Origin: Lentisphaerota bacterium
Lineage (GTDB): Bacteria; Verrucomicrobiota; Lentisphaeria; Oligosphaerales; PUNB01
Direction: 5' to 3'
DNA length: 12,618 bases
Assembly: GCA_003552565.1 (NCBI GenBank)
Contig: PUNB01000071.1
Location: 1 to 12,618, forward strand
How positions within the stretch are numbered: position 1 is the stretch's first letter; every line of letters starts with the position of its first letter. Positions 5,966 to 12,618 of this stretch are shown here, piece after piece. The notes under the pieces were generated by a model, which had not been told where the DNA came from, made no database searches, and was given only the letters and a program-made list of their open reading frames with translations. The translations under genes were made by a program, and so were the position numbers.

Positions 5966-6002
5966 CAAAACTAGGCTTAATCCCCTTTTCGCAGAGGGTC
6001 TA
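5966..6002 (-). terminator. Possible topA terminator overlapping the stop codon
   Basis: Read on the minus strand from the stop: ACTAG, then CCC...GGGG as an inner pairing, then CTAGTTTTG. The outer ACTAG/CTAGT pairing followed by four T residues could act as a weak terminator. The stem is short and interrupted. Confidence 0.25.
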
Positions 6003-8615
6003 GTTATTGTTTTTTGCCTTGCCGGCATTCTCTTTCAATGGCAGTTTCAGCTTTTCCGCCTGTGTTTCATAGTCGGCAATCTGGGAGCGGTATTGCGCCA
6101 GGGTTTTCCGCAGAGCCGCGATCTGGCGAGAGGAAAGAGTACCCTTGTTCCGCCATTGCTGCTGCAATGATTCCAGAAACTGACGGTCGTCGTAAGTTCT
6201 TCCCCGCACTTTTTTCGGCGGCCGCCATTCTTTGATTTGCTCCATCATATTAAGCATTTCAGCCACTCTTTCCTTCTCTTCCTGGCTGATTTCATGCTTC
6301 TTTTCGTCCCCTGCCTCATCCTCGGCCTGAATATTATGTTTTTCCAGAATCTGTTCCAAACTAGGAATTTGATCCTGATAGCGCAAGGCCAGTTTTTTCA
6401 ATGCCTGCAGCTGAGCTGGAGAAAGGTTTCGTCCCTGCTCAACCTGCTGCTTGAGGGAATTATAAAACTTGGAATCATCATAAACTCTCTTACCCCGTTT
6501 TTCCGGCGGCTGCCACTGCACCTGGCTGAGTGCGTCAATCAGCGACTTGGCGGCTGGTTCGTTTTCAGCATTTTCCTGTTTCCGCTGATCCTGCTTCTGG
6601 TGATGTTCCGCCAGCTGCCGGACTTCTTCCTCGATCCCCAGCTCCCGGGCCAAACGGGAGAATTCCGGCATCTGCTCCTCGTAACGGGCCGCCAACGCCA
6701 GTAAGGCCCGCCATTGTTTGTCGGAAAGCGGTTTTTCCTGTTTTTCCACCTGTTCTTTTAAGGACTGATAAAATTTCCGGTCATCATAAGTTCTTTTACC
6801 GACCTTGCTCGCCTGGCGCCACTGCATATTGTCGGGAAATGAATCCAGTACCTGTCGCACTTTCTCCTGATCGGGGGTATCAAGCAGCTCCGCGTCTGTA
6901 ACGCTGTCGAGGAAATCTTTGTAAAAACTCTCCAGCATATGCACCATATCCTCTTTGCCCTCCTCAATGGAGTCGAGCTGATTCTCCATTTCAGCGGTGA
7001 AACTGACCTGAAAAATTCGGTCTATGCGCTCAATCAGATAATCATTGACCCGGAAACCGAGATCCGTGGGAATCAGCCGCCCTTTCTGCCTTTCCACATA
7101 ATTACGTTCCTGGATGGTATTGACTATGGAAGCATAAGTGGACGGACGACCAACGCCGTTCTGCTCCAGTTCACGCACCAGTGTGGCCTCGGAGAAACGG
7201 TTCGGCGGCTTCGTGAAAGACTGCTCCCGCTCCAGGTTCAGCAGCTTACAGGTGTCGCCCTTGTTCATTTCCGGCAGCTGCGCCGGCGCCTTGTTCTCCT
7301 CTTTTTGCTCTTCCTCGTCTATATCCCGATCCTTAAACACCTTGCCATACCCCGGGAAAATGGTTTCGGTAACCGTCGAACGGAAGAGATAATCATGCTT
7401 CAAGCCCGTCTCCTCCGGTTTCACCTCCAGGACAGTCTGCCGCAGTTTGGCGGGCGCCATCTGACTGGCCAGGAACCTTTCCCATATCAGTCGATATACT
7501 TTCAGCTGCGGCGGGGTCAGAAAACCGGACATCTTCTCCGGCGTCCGCCGCACATCGGTGGGACGAATCGCTTCATGCGCTTCCTGCGCTGACTGACGGG
7601 AACGGTACAGATTCGGTTTCTTCGGCACATATTCCGCACCGTAATGTCCTTTAATGAATTCGCGGGCCGAATCTCGAGCTTCCTGAGCGACGGCGAAGGA
7701 ATCAGTTCGCATATAAGTGATTAATCCAACCGGGCCACCCTCGCCCGCGTCCACCCCTTCATACAGCTGCTGAGCGATGGACATGGTCTGCCTGGTAGTC
7801 ATGCGCAACCGAGAACCGGCCACCTGCTGAAGCGTACTAGTGATAAAAGGCGGGGAAGGCCGCTGCTGCTTTTGGGAAACCTTGCGGTCAGCAACCGCGA
7901 ATGAACATCCCTCAATCTCCTTCGCCAGGAACTCCGCCTGCTCTCCATTGGGTATATTCGGCTTCGATCCATCAAGCTTGAACAGCTGAGCGGCGAATGA
8001 AGTCTCCTTTTTCAAAGGAGTGAAATGCGCCGTCAAAGTCCAATATTCCTGGCTTTGGAAATTCTGAATTTCCCGCTCTCTTTCGCAAACCAGACGCAAG
8101 GCGACTGACTGCACCCTGCCGGCACTGGTTCCCCGGCCAATGTGTTTCCACAACAGAGGGCTGACCTTATACCCAACCAGCCGGTCAAGTATCCGCCGGG
8201 CCTGCTGAGCCTGGACTTTACGGTCGTCAATGTCCTGCCGATTGGCAAAGGCCTGTTGAACCGCTTCGGAGGTGATTTCATGAAAAGACACCCGATGGAA
8301 CTCAGCCTTGGTATGGGGAGCCAGTGCCTCCTTGAGGTGCCAGGCAATGGCCTCGCCCTCGCGGTCAGGGTCTGTGGCCAGATAGATTTCCTCCGTCCCC
8401 GAAACCTCCTTCTTCAATCCTTTCACCACCTTTTTGCCATTATCCGTCAGGACATAGCGCGGTCGAAAATTATCAGCCACATCGATCCCAAGCTGATGAT
8501 TCGGCAGATCCCGCACATGCCCCATAGAAGCTAGCACTTTCACCCCCCGGTCGAAAAATCGACTGATCGTCCTGGCTTTCGCCGGCGATTCAACAATTAT
8601 CACAGATTTTCCCAT
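6000..8615 (-). CDS. topA: DNA topoisomerase I with repeat C-terminus
   Basis: Type IA topoisomerase that relaxes negative supercoils through a 5'-phosphotyrosine link. Seen in the 871-aa product: N-terminal TOPRIM domain with E9 in VESPAKA and the acidic triad in TDPDREGEA (81-89), GRGTSAGRVQS (160-170), the active-site Tyr301 in ITYMRTDS, EAHEAIRPT (345-353), and GVGRPSTYA (487-495). The catalytic core ends near residue 595. The usual C-terminal CxxC zinc ribbons are absent. Instead there are three copies of a repeat of about 58 residues at 599-657, 701-758 and 797-855, joined by charged linkers. The ATG is preceded by AAGG at nine bases. dprA, often adjacent to topA, lies upstream on the same strand but beyond an 820-base repeat spacer, so topA probably has its own promoter. 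Function is certain; the tail's role is unknown. Confidence 0.97.
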   Translation of the reverse strand: MGKSVIIVESPAKARTISRFFDRGVKVLASMGHVRDLPNHQLGIDVADNFRPRYVLTDNGKKVVKGLKKEVSGTEEIYLATDPDREGEAIAWHLKEALAPHTKAEFHRVSFHEITSEAVQQAFANRQDIDDRKVQAQQARRILDRLVGYKVSPLLWKHIGRGTSAGRVQSVALRLVCEREREIQNFQSQEYWTLTAHFTPLKKETSFAAQLFKLDGSKPNIPNGEQAEFLAKEIEGCSFAVADRKVSQKQQRPSPPFITSTLQQVAGSRLRMTTRQTMSIAQQLYEGVDAGEGGPVGLITYMRTDSFAVAQEARDSAREFIKGHYGAEYVPKKPNLYRSRQSAQEAHEAIRPTDVRRTPEKMSGFLTPPQLKVYRLIWERFLASQMAPAKLRQTVLEVKPEETGLKHDYLFRSTVTETIFPGYGKVFKDRDIDEEEQKEENKAPAQLPEMNKGDTCKLLNLEREQSFTKPPNRFSEATLVRELEQNGVGRPSTYASIVNTIQERNYVERQKGRLIPTDLGFRVNDYLIERIDRIFQVSFTAEMENQLDSIEEGKEDMVHMLESFYKDFLDSVTDAELLDTPDQEKVRQVLDSFPDNMQWRQASKVGKRTYDDRKFYQSLKEQVEKQEKPLSDKQWRALLALAARYEEQMPEFSRLARELGIEEEVRQLAEHHQKQDQRKQENAENEPAAKSLIDALSQVQWQPPEKRGKRVYDDSKFYNSLKQQVEQGRNLSPAQLQALKKLALRYQDQIPSLEQILEKHNIQAEDEAGDEKKHEISQEEKERVAEMLNMMEQIKEWRPPKKVRGRTYDDRQFLESLQQQWRNKGTLSSRQIAALRKTLAQYRSQIADYETQAEKLKLPLKENAGKAKNNN
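6051..6821 (-). repeat. Three-fold W...YDD...F..SL...LS..Q protein repeat in TopA tail
   Basis: In TopA numbering the repeats begin at W599, W701 and W797. Each has Y-D-D exactly 11 residues later (Y610, Y712, Y808), then F-[YL]-x-SL and, 19-20 residues after the Tyr, LS-x2-Q (L630, L731, L827), then AL, [RQ]Y and QI or QM. Corresponding DNA is about 6645-6821, 6342-6515 and 6051-6227. The copies are diverged in DNA, so the duplication is old. The F-x2-SL...LS-x2-Q pattern resembles a small motif I associate with the tails of DNA-processing proteins; that link is a loose recollection. Confidence 0.85.
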
Positions 8616-8688
8616 TCAGCAATGCCTTTGTTGGTTTGTTTCAATTTTTGACGCGTATTGCTTCGCTGCGAGACAACGCAAAATAGCC

Positions 8689-8708
8689 GATGCGAAGCAT
8701 CTTTGGAG
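8689..8708 (-). repeat. Fragment of module C near topA
   Basis: On the minus strand the 20 bases CTCCAAAGATGCTTCGCATC are identical to part of module C copy 1 (1614-1633). The flanking arms are not preserved beyond a following CGG, so this looks like a remnant. Confidence 0.65.
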
Positions 8709-8733
8709 CGGCTGTGCGTTCCGCGGCCAATTG

Positions 8734-8816
8734 GATTAAGGCGAAAGATTATGATGAAAGATTAGGGGAAAACGGGTGCGCCCCTTAATCTTTTGCCCTG
8801 ATCTTTCGCCTTAATC
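8734..8816. repeat. Long hairpin of GATTAAGGCGAAAGAT words
   Basis: The ends are a perfect 16-bp inverted repeat, GATTAAGGCGAAAGAT (8734-8749) and its complement (8801-8816). Inside, AAAGATTAGGGG (8757-8768) pairs with CCCCTTAATCTTT (8781-8793) with one bulged base, leaving a loop of about 12 bases. The stem is built from repeated GATTAAGG or AAAGATTA words, suggesting growth by short duplications. It lies about 120 bases upstream of topA. Confidence 0.8.
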
Positions 8817-8924
8817 TCGTTTCCGAACCCTTTTCGGATAACCTCATGCTAGTGCTACGGCCAAGGACGACCGTAGTAATATATGCGACTTCACTTTTCC
8901 CGCACTCTCGACCACTACTATTCT

Positions 8925-9033
8925 AAAGCGGCTGATCCGCCTGAGGCGGACGCCGCACTCCGAAAGAGCCTTCGGCTCGGTGTCTTGAACTGATGCGAAG
9001 CATCTTGGGAGTGCGGTGGCCTGACACCGCTTT
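8925..9033 (-). repeat. Module C nested palindrome, copy 2 (body inverted)
   Basis: A 109-bp nested palindrome with AAAGCGG/CCGCTTT ends, the CCGCACTCC (8953-8961)/GGAGTGCGG (9008-9016) stem and two inner hairpins in the reverse order from copy 1. Bases 8953-9033 match the reverse complement of 1592-1672 at 77 of 81 positions. The left arm differs from copy 1 by carrying the 15-bp palindrome TCCGCCTGAGGCGGA (8936-8950). The right-hand tail (9032-9057) has the same orientation as the tail of copy 1 (1688-1713; 23 of 26 identical). Confidence 0.88.
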
Positions 9034-9192
9034 GGCATAGCAGCTCATGTGAAACACCGGCCTACTAAGCGGTTGACGATAGCGGGCGACGAGAGCGGAT
9101 GACGAGCCTCATAATCGTTCACCTTTCTCGCATGCCATGCCGTAGCCTTTGGCGGAGGCAGGTCGCCGATCTCATTCACCGCTGTTTCTATT

Positions 9193-9245
9193 CCGGGGTA
9201 TCCGGCACGCTTCGCGCCGGCGGTCGGGCTTATGTGAGACTTCGA
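9193..9245 (+). repeat. Module A repeat, spacer copy
   Basis: CCGGGGTATCCGGCACGCTT, then a partly broken GC stem, then GGCGGTCGGGCTTATGTGA and GACTTCG. It is very close to the copy at 138-188, and the same TTATGTGAGACTTCG end occurs at 1824-1838. Confidence 0.75.
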
Positions 9246-9370
9246 ATATATAACCTTGTCTCGAATCCGCCTGAGGCGGATCACAAACCTAATTCCAAAG
9301 TCAAAAAACACTAGACATGGTTCGGGATCCGCCTGAGGCGGATTAGGGACAAAGTTTTTTATGCCGCAAC

Positions 9371-9428
9371 AGTCTCTCCCTCGGGGTATCAGCCGCGCAC
9401 CGTTGGCGGCGCTTGCATGAAACGCAAT
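9371..9428 (+). repeat. Module A repeat ending at dprA
   Basis: Starts with AGTCTCTCCCTCGGGGTATC like the 2085-2154 copy and ends in GCTTGCATGAAACGCAATTA. It stops within about ten bases of the dprA stop codon, so it would be transcribed as the 3' end of the purM-aroB-dprA message if that message continues. Confidence 0.65.
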
Positions 9429-9435
9429 TATGAAT

Positions 9436-10599
9436 TTACCCCGTGGCGACTCTTTTGCCCGGCAGCTGCTGGATCAGGTGCCGCATTTCCAGGCCGCTGA
9501 GCGTGGCGAGAATAACATGCGCCGGTTCACCGCTGGCGCTAATCAATTCGTCAATGTGAACCTCCTCCCGGCCGATCAGATTAAGCACACGCTGTTCAAT
9601 ATCTGAAAGGTTCATACTTTCAGCGGTCTTTCTGGAAACCGACCGGCTCTCACTTCCCGGTAAAGACGGCGAGTCCGCTTCGCGCTCGGCACCGTCCCCC
9701 ACTCTGTCTCCAGGGAAAGGAATGCCGAAATCAAATTCGGTATCAATATCTTCGAACCTTTCGACCAGAGTCGCCCCGTCTTTGAGCAAACTATGACATC
9801 CGCGGGCCTGGGGTGAGTCGACTCTCCCGGGTACAGCGAAGACCCGGCGATTCTGTTCCAGCGCCTGGGCGGCTGTAATCAGAGCGCCGCTGCGGGTTCC
9901 CGCTTCAACCACCACCGTACCCAGGGACAAACCGGCGATCAGCCGATTGCGCAAAGGAAAGCTCAAACGATTCGGTTTCATACGCATCGGCATTTCCGAA
10001 AGCAGCGCCCCCTTCCGGCAGATATCCCGGGCCAAGTCGATATTTTCACGAGGATAAATTTGCGCCAGTCCGCCGCCGAGCACCGCCACAGTGGAGCCGT
10101 CCGCCTCCACCACCGCCCGATGGGCAACGGTGTCGATCCCCCGAGCCAGACCGGAAACCACCCGCCAGCCGCTGTAAACAGCCGAGGCGGCAAGATGACG
10201 AGCCATATTCACCCCATAATTCGTCGGCCCCCGAGTCCCGACGATAGCCAAAGCCCGTTCCGGGCTGGACAGCGCCTCCAGAGTGCCGCGCACATAAAGC
10301 GCCAGCGGCGGAGCGGGGATTTCCTGAAGCAAAGAGGGGTACTCCGGATCCTGCCGACAGATCACCGTAACACCGGCTTTGTGGGCAAAGCGCATTTCCT
10401 CTTCCGGATCGCAGTTATCCCGCCAGCGGACAATGATGTCCGCCAAACGTCGACTGATGCCGCTGACCCGGCTCAGCTCCTCAACCGAAGCACGCAGCAC
10501 TTCCACCGGACCGTCAAAATAACGCAGCAGCTGATTTACCCGGATCGCACCGATTTCAGGCAGAAGATTAAGAATAAAGTAAGCTTCCCGCTCATTCAC
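9436..10599 (-). CDS. dprA: DNA-processing protein DprA (Smf)
   Basis: Cytoplasmic protein that binds incoming single-stranded DNA during natural transformation and loads RecA; it is also conserved in non-competent bacteria. The 387-aa product has an N-terminal helix-hairpin-helix-type region (about 1-62), the DprA Rossmann fold with VGTRGPTNYG (120-129), SGLARGIDTVAH (149-160), GGG (175-177), YPREN (182-186), RNRLIAGLS (217-225) and EAGTRSGALITA (232-243), and a C-terminal winged-helix domain (about 328-385) like those in many full-length DprA proteins. Between them is a Ser- and Gly-rich linker (about 295-325). The start is GTG, with GGAG seven bases upstream, inside the end of aroB (8-base overlap), so translation is probably coupled. 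It is last in the purM-aroB-dprA operon. Confidence 0.96.
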   Translation of the reverse strand: MNEREAYFILNLLPEIGAIRVNQLLRYFDGPVEVLRASVEELSRVSGISRRLADIIVRWRDNCDPEEEMRFAHKAGVTVICRQDPEYPSLLQEIPAPPLALYVRGTLEALSSPERALAIVGTRGPTNYGVNMARHLAASAVYSGWRVVSGLARGIDTVAHRAVVEADGSTVAVLGGGLAQIYPRENIDLARDICRKGALLSEMPMRMKPNRLSFPLRNRLIAGLSLGTVVVEAGTRSGALITAAQALEQNRRVFAVPGRVDSPQARGCHSLLKDGATLVERFEDIDTEFDFGIPFPGDRVGDGAEREADSPSLPGSESRSVSRKTAESMNLSDIEQRVLNLIGREEVHIDELISASGEPAHVILATLSGLEMRHLIQQLPGKRVATG

Positions 10600-11689
10600 A
10601 ACATATCTCCATTACCCTCGCCACCCGGGACTCTTCCTCAAACGCTGTAACCTCCACCGCGCCGATCCGTCGCGGCAGCACCAGGCGCAATTTACGATCA
10701 CGGCTTTTCTTGTCATGCCGCATGATTTCCAAAGCTTTCCCGGAATCGATACCCGCCGGCGCTTTAACCGGCAGGCCGAATTCGCGAAGAAGAGAGGTCT
10801 GTCTTTCTTTATCCTGGCGAGAGAAAAGGGCCTTTTCGGCCGCCAGTTCAGCCGCCATTGTCATACCGATCGCCACAGCGGCGCCATGTGATAACTGCCC
10901 GTATCCAGCAAGAACCTCCAGAGCGTGACCGAAAGTATGACCGTAATTAAGAATTTCCCGCATCCCGCTTTCACGGGCATCGGCCTGCACCACTTGCGCT
11001 TTCAGGCAACAGCATCGCTCGACCACTGTCTCCATGACCTCGGGCTGACGCCGGTTTATTTCATCCGCGTGCCGCTCCAGGAATGCAAAAAAATCCTCAT
11101 CCATTATCACTCCGTACTTAACCACTTCCGCCAGACCTCCTTCGAACTCAGCCCTGGGCAAAGTATCAAGAGTAAGCAGATCCGCCGCCACCAGGCGCGG
11201 CTGATGGAAAGCGCCGACAAGATTTTTTCCAGCCGGCAAATCGATTGCCACTTTGCCGCCGACGCTGCTGTCCACTTGCGCCAGCAGAGTTGTCGGCCAT
11301 TGGATAAAGTCTATTCCGCGCAGGTAAGTGGCGGCGATAAAACCGCCAAGATCGCCGATCACTCCGCCCCCAAGAGCTGTAATCAACGAACGCCGGTCGA
11401 GACCGGCTTCCACCGCCTTGTCATAGAGATGCCCTGCCACTTCCAGGCACTTGGCGTTTTCCCCCGCCTGCACAACCTGGGTGCCGGCGACGGTCGCTCC
11501 GGCCTCGCGCAATCGCTCTTCAACCTGGGTGCCAAAGAGAGCAGCTGTATGGTCATCGGCGAGTATCCAGCAGCGGCGATCATTGACCAGCGAAGACAAT
11601 TCCCGAAAAGCTTCCGTTTGCCGCGTGACATCGCCGCCGATGTATATTCGGTATTCAATATTTTCCGTCTTGACCGGAACTATTCGCAT
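10592..11689 (-). CDS. aroB: 3-dehydroquinate synthase
   Basis: Second enzyme of the shikimate pathway: converts DAHP to 3-dehydroquinate with NAD and a divalent metal, in the cytoplasm. The 365-aa product has the NAD-binding GGGVIGDLGGF (107-117), TTLLAQVDSSVGGK (133-146) and FHQPRLV (161-167). The metal ligands are Glu188 (AEVVKYG), His251 (NYGHTFGH) and His268 (LSHG); their spacing of 63 and 17 residues equals that in well-studied bacterial enzymes. Substrate-binding Lys and Arg residues are present in RHDKKSRDRK (324-333). GGAGG lies four bases before the ATG, inside the end of purM, and the genes overlap by 10 bases. Length and motifs are normal. Confidence 0.97.
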   Translation of the reverse strand: MRIVPVKTENIEYRIYIGGDVTRQTEAFRELSSLVNDRRCWILADDHTAALFGTQVEERLREAGATVAGTQVVQAGENAKCLEVAGHLYDKAVEAGLDRRSLITALGGGVIGDLGGFIAATYLRGIDFIQWPTTLLAQVDSSVGGKVAIDLPAGKNLVGAFHQPRLVAADLLTLDTLPRAEFEGGLAEVVKYGVIMDEDFFAFLERHADEINRRQPEVMETVVERCCCLKAQVVQADARESGMREILNYGHTFGHALEVLAGYGQLSHGAAVAIGMTMAAELAAEKALFSRQDKERQTSLLREFGLPVKAPAGIDSGKALEIMRHDKKSRDRKLRLVLPRRIGAVEVTAFEEESRVARVMEICCE

Positions 11690-12618
11690 TGCACCTCCAC
11701 TGACGGCTGACCGTCGTCCTCGAGGTTGACAATTTCACCGACCACCCTGGCCTCGGTGCCGGCCTGCCGACAGCAATCCAGCGCTTCCTGAGCGAACTTT
11801 TCCGGAATAATCCAAGCCATCCCCATACCCATATTAAAGGCGCGATACATTTCCTGCCGGTCAACCTGCCCCTGTTCCTGAATCAGTGTCATGATCGACG
11901 GCACCTCCAGGACACCCGAACGACATCTGGCACCGACACCCGACGGCAGGACCCGGGCCAGATTATCATACCAGCCGCCGCCGGTAATATGAGCCATACC
12001 GTGAATCGGCAATTCCTGTTCCAGCATAAGGCGAATGGCCGGCCAATAACAAACATGCGGGCGCAACAGCGCCTCGCCCACAGACTCCCCGCCCAAGGCC
12101 GACGGCCGCGAGTCCACGTTAAATCCCGCCTGCTCCAGCAGCACTCGGCGGGCCAGACTGTAGCCGTTGGTATGCAGCCCTTCGGCGGCGAGACCGATAA
12201 TCAAATCCCCCGCAGTCACCGCGTCACCGGTGACCAGCCGCCCCCGGTCGGCCACACCAGTAATGCAGCCGACCAAATCAAAATCGTCACCGTACATGCC
12301 CGGCATCTCGGCGGTTTCGCCGCCGAGCAGCGCCACATTCTGAGCCGCGCAGGCCTCCGCCAAAGACTCCAGCACCTGTTCGTATAAAGGGCTGCGCAAA
12401 TGACCGATGCCGAGATAATCGAGAAAATACAACGGCTCAGCCCCTTGCACCGCCACATCGTTAATACAGTGATTGACAATGTCATGCCCGAGGCCGTCAT
12501 ACCTGTCCATCAGCCGGGCCACCATGATTTTGGTGCCGACTCCGTCGATGCTGACAACCAACACCGGGTCGTTGAATTTACGATACTTCTCCGGTTCCAG
12601 ATGAAACAGGCCGCCGAA
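11680..12618 (-). CDS. purM: Phosphoribosylformylglycinamidine cyclo-ligase (PurM), 5' part outside window
   Basis: AIR synthetase: closes the imidazole ring of FGAM with ATP to give AIR in purine synthesis. The frame is open to the last base of the window. The 18 codons at 12565-12618 read FGGLF...KYRKFNDP, which fits PurM just before the DGVGTK block, so the GTG at 12564 is internal and the true start is off the edge (about 30-35 residues missing). In the 312 visible residues: DGVGTK (25-30), NDVAVQGAEP (53-62), GGETAEMPG (99-107), HTNGYS (149-154), HITGGGWYDNL (210-220) and FNMGMGMAWI (261-270). It ends in TAG, overlapping aroB, and is the most upstream visible gene of the operon. Confidence 0.96.
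   Translation of the reverse strand, partial: FGGLFHLEPEKYRKFNDPVLVVSIDGVGTKIMVARLMDRYDGLGHDIVNHCINDVAVQGAEPLYFLDYLGIGHLRSPLYEQVLESLAEACAAQNVALLGGETAEMPGMYGDDFDLVGCITGVADRGRLVTGDAVTAGDLIIGLAAEGLHTNGYSLARRVLLEQAGFNVDSRPSALGGESVGEALLRPHVCYWPAIRLMLEQELPIHGMAHITGGGWYDNLARVLPSGVGARCRSGVLEVPSIMTLIQEQGQVDRQEMYRAFNMGMGMAWIIPEKFAQEALDCCRQAGTEARVVGEIVNLEDDGQPSVEVQCE

Larger units (their letters stand above)
5377..5999. other. Gene-free spacer downstream of topA, repeat mosaic
   Basis: No gene is believed here; a 66-codon plus-strand frame at 5762-5962 lies over repeats. Contents: module B copy 3 inverted (about 5440-5531), module A inverted (5530-5580), an 'ATCCGTGTTAATCCGTGG' word (5621-5641), an inverted pair CCTGACCACTTAAT/ATTAAGTGGATCAGG (5667-5680 and 5757-5771), an inverted copy of 173-212 (about 5805-5843), a TCCCATGGGA palindrome (5859-5868), and a tandem TTGTCTCGCACC doublet (5883-5906) with an imperfect inverted partner at about 5944-5970. 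Confidence 0.65.
8616..9435. other. Gene-free spacer between dprA and topA, repeat mosaic
   Basis: No gene is believed; 64-88 codon frames on both strands at 8844-9314 run through repeats. Contents in order: a 20-base fragment of module C (8689-8708), a long hairpin of GATTAAGG words (8734-8816), a short hairpin TCCGAA-CCCTT-TTCGGA (8822-8838), module C copy 2 (8925-9033) with a module A tail (9041-9057), a module A unit (9193-9245), two TCCGCCTGAGGCGGA palindromes (9266-9280 and 9328-9342) and a last module A unit (9371-9428) that stops just short of the dprA end. Any topA promoter must lie here; I see no good match. Confidence 0.7.

Noticed and set aside
5883..5970. CRISPR-like or tandem repeat array near the topA end
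   Set aside because: Only a 12-base doublet (TTGTCTCGCACC twice) with an imperfect inverted partner; no spacers of regular length and too few units.
6237..6704. 155-codon plus-strand frame inside topA
   Set aside because: It is an antisense reading of the TopA repeat tail; topA in the opposite strand has complete family motifs.
6939..7592. 217-codon plus-strand frame inside topA
   Set aside because: Antisense shadow of the conserved TopA core, with no motif of its own.
10925..11710. 261-codon plus-strand frame opposite aroB
   Set aside because: Antisense to a fully convincing aroB; long antisense frames are common in GC-rich genes.
12562..12564. GTG at 12564 as the purM start
   Set aside because: The frame remains open to the window edge and the preceding 18 codons match PurM sequence, so this GTG is an internal valine codon.

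Overview
This is a bacterial chromosome segment of about 12.6 kb, with GC-rich housekeeping genes and noticeably more AT-rich DNA in the middle. Every confidently identified gene lies on the minus strand. The best taxonomic guess is a member of the PVC superphylum (Lentisphaerota, Kiritimatiellota or relatives). It rests on a UxaE-family epimerase, a DNA topoisomerase I whose C-terminus carries a three-fold repeat instead of zinc ribbons, and intergenic spaces filled with mosaic short repeats. This is inference from general familiarity, not a database match.

Right part (about 9436-12618): a compact minus-strand operon purM > aroB > dprA. The genes overlap by 10 and 8 bases. purM runs off the right edge; its frame stays open to the last base and reads as PurM sequence, so its start lies outside the window. 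The operon combines purine synthesis, the shikimate pathway and single-stranded DNA handling during transformation. Next comes an 820-base repeat-filled spacer (8616-9435) and then topA (6000-8615). dprA and topA are adjacent in many bacteria; here the repeats separate them.

Middle part (3455-5999): an AT-rich stretch with two poorly known genes arranged divergently. One (3823-4383, minus) consists of three homing-endonuclease-associated repeats and has no visible nuclease domain. The other (4561-5376, plus) is an unrecognised ORF with an uncertain start and a possible frameshift near its 3' end. A promoter-like region with a perfect 6-11-6 inverted repeat lies between them.

Left part (1-3454): uxaE (tagaturonate epimerase family, 2195-3454) and amrS (radical SAM enzyme of the AmmeMemoRadiSam system, 368-1426). 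They are separated by about 770 bases of repeats.

The most unusual feature is the intergenic DNA. The large spacers (1-367, 1427-2194, 5377-5999, 8616-9435) are built from recurring modules. Module A is a GC-rich unit ending in a TTATGTGARAC-like core. Module B is an AT-rich unit with a conserved centre of about 42 bases. Module C is a nested palindrome of about 100 bp that occurs twice, with its body inverted in one copy relative to a shared right-hand tail. Smaller palindromes are scattered among them. The A+B composite occurs in opposite orientations at about 1-188 and 5440-5580, bracketing amrS, uxaE and the AT-rich pair. No RNA gene, CRISPR array or intact transposase was seen.
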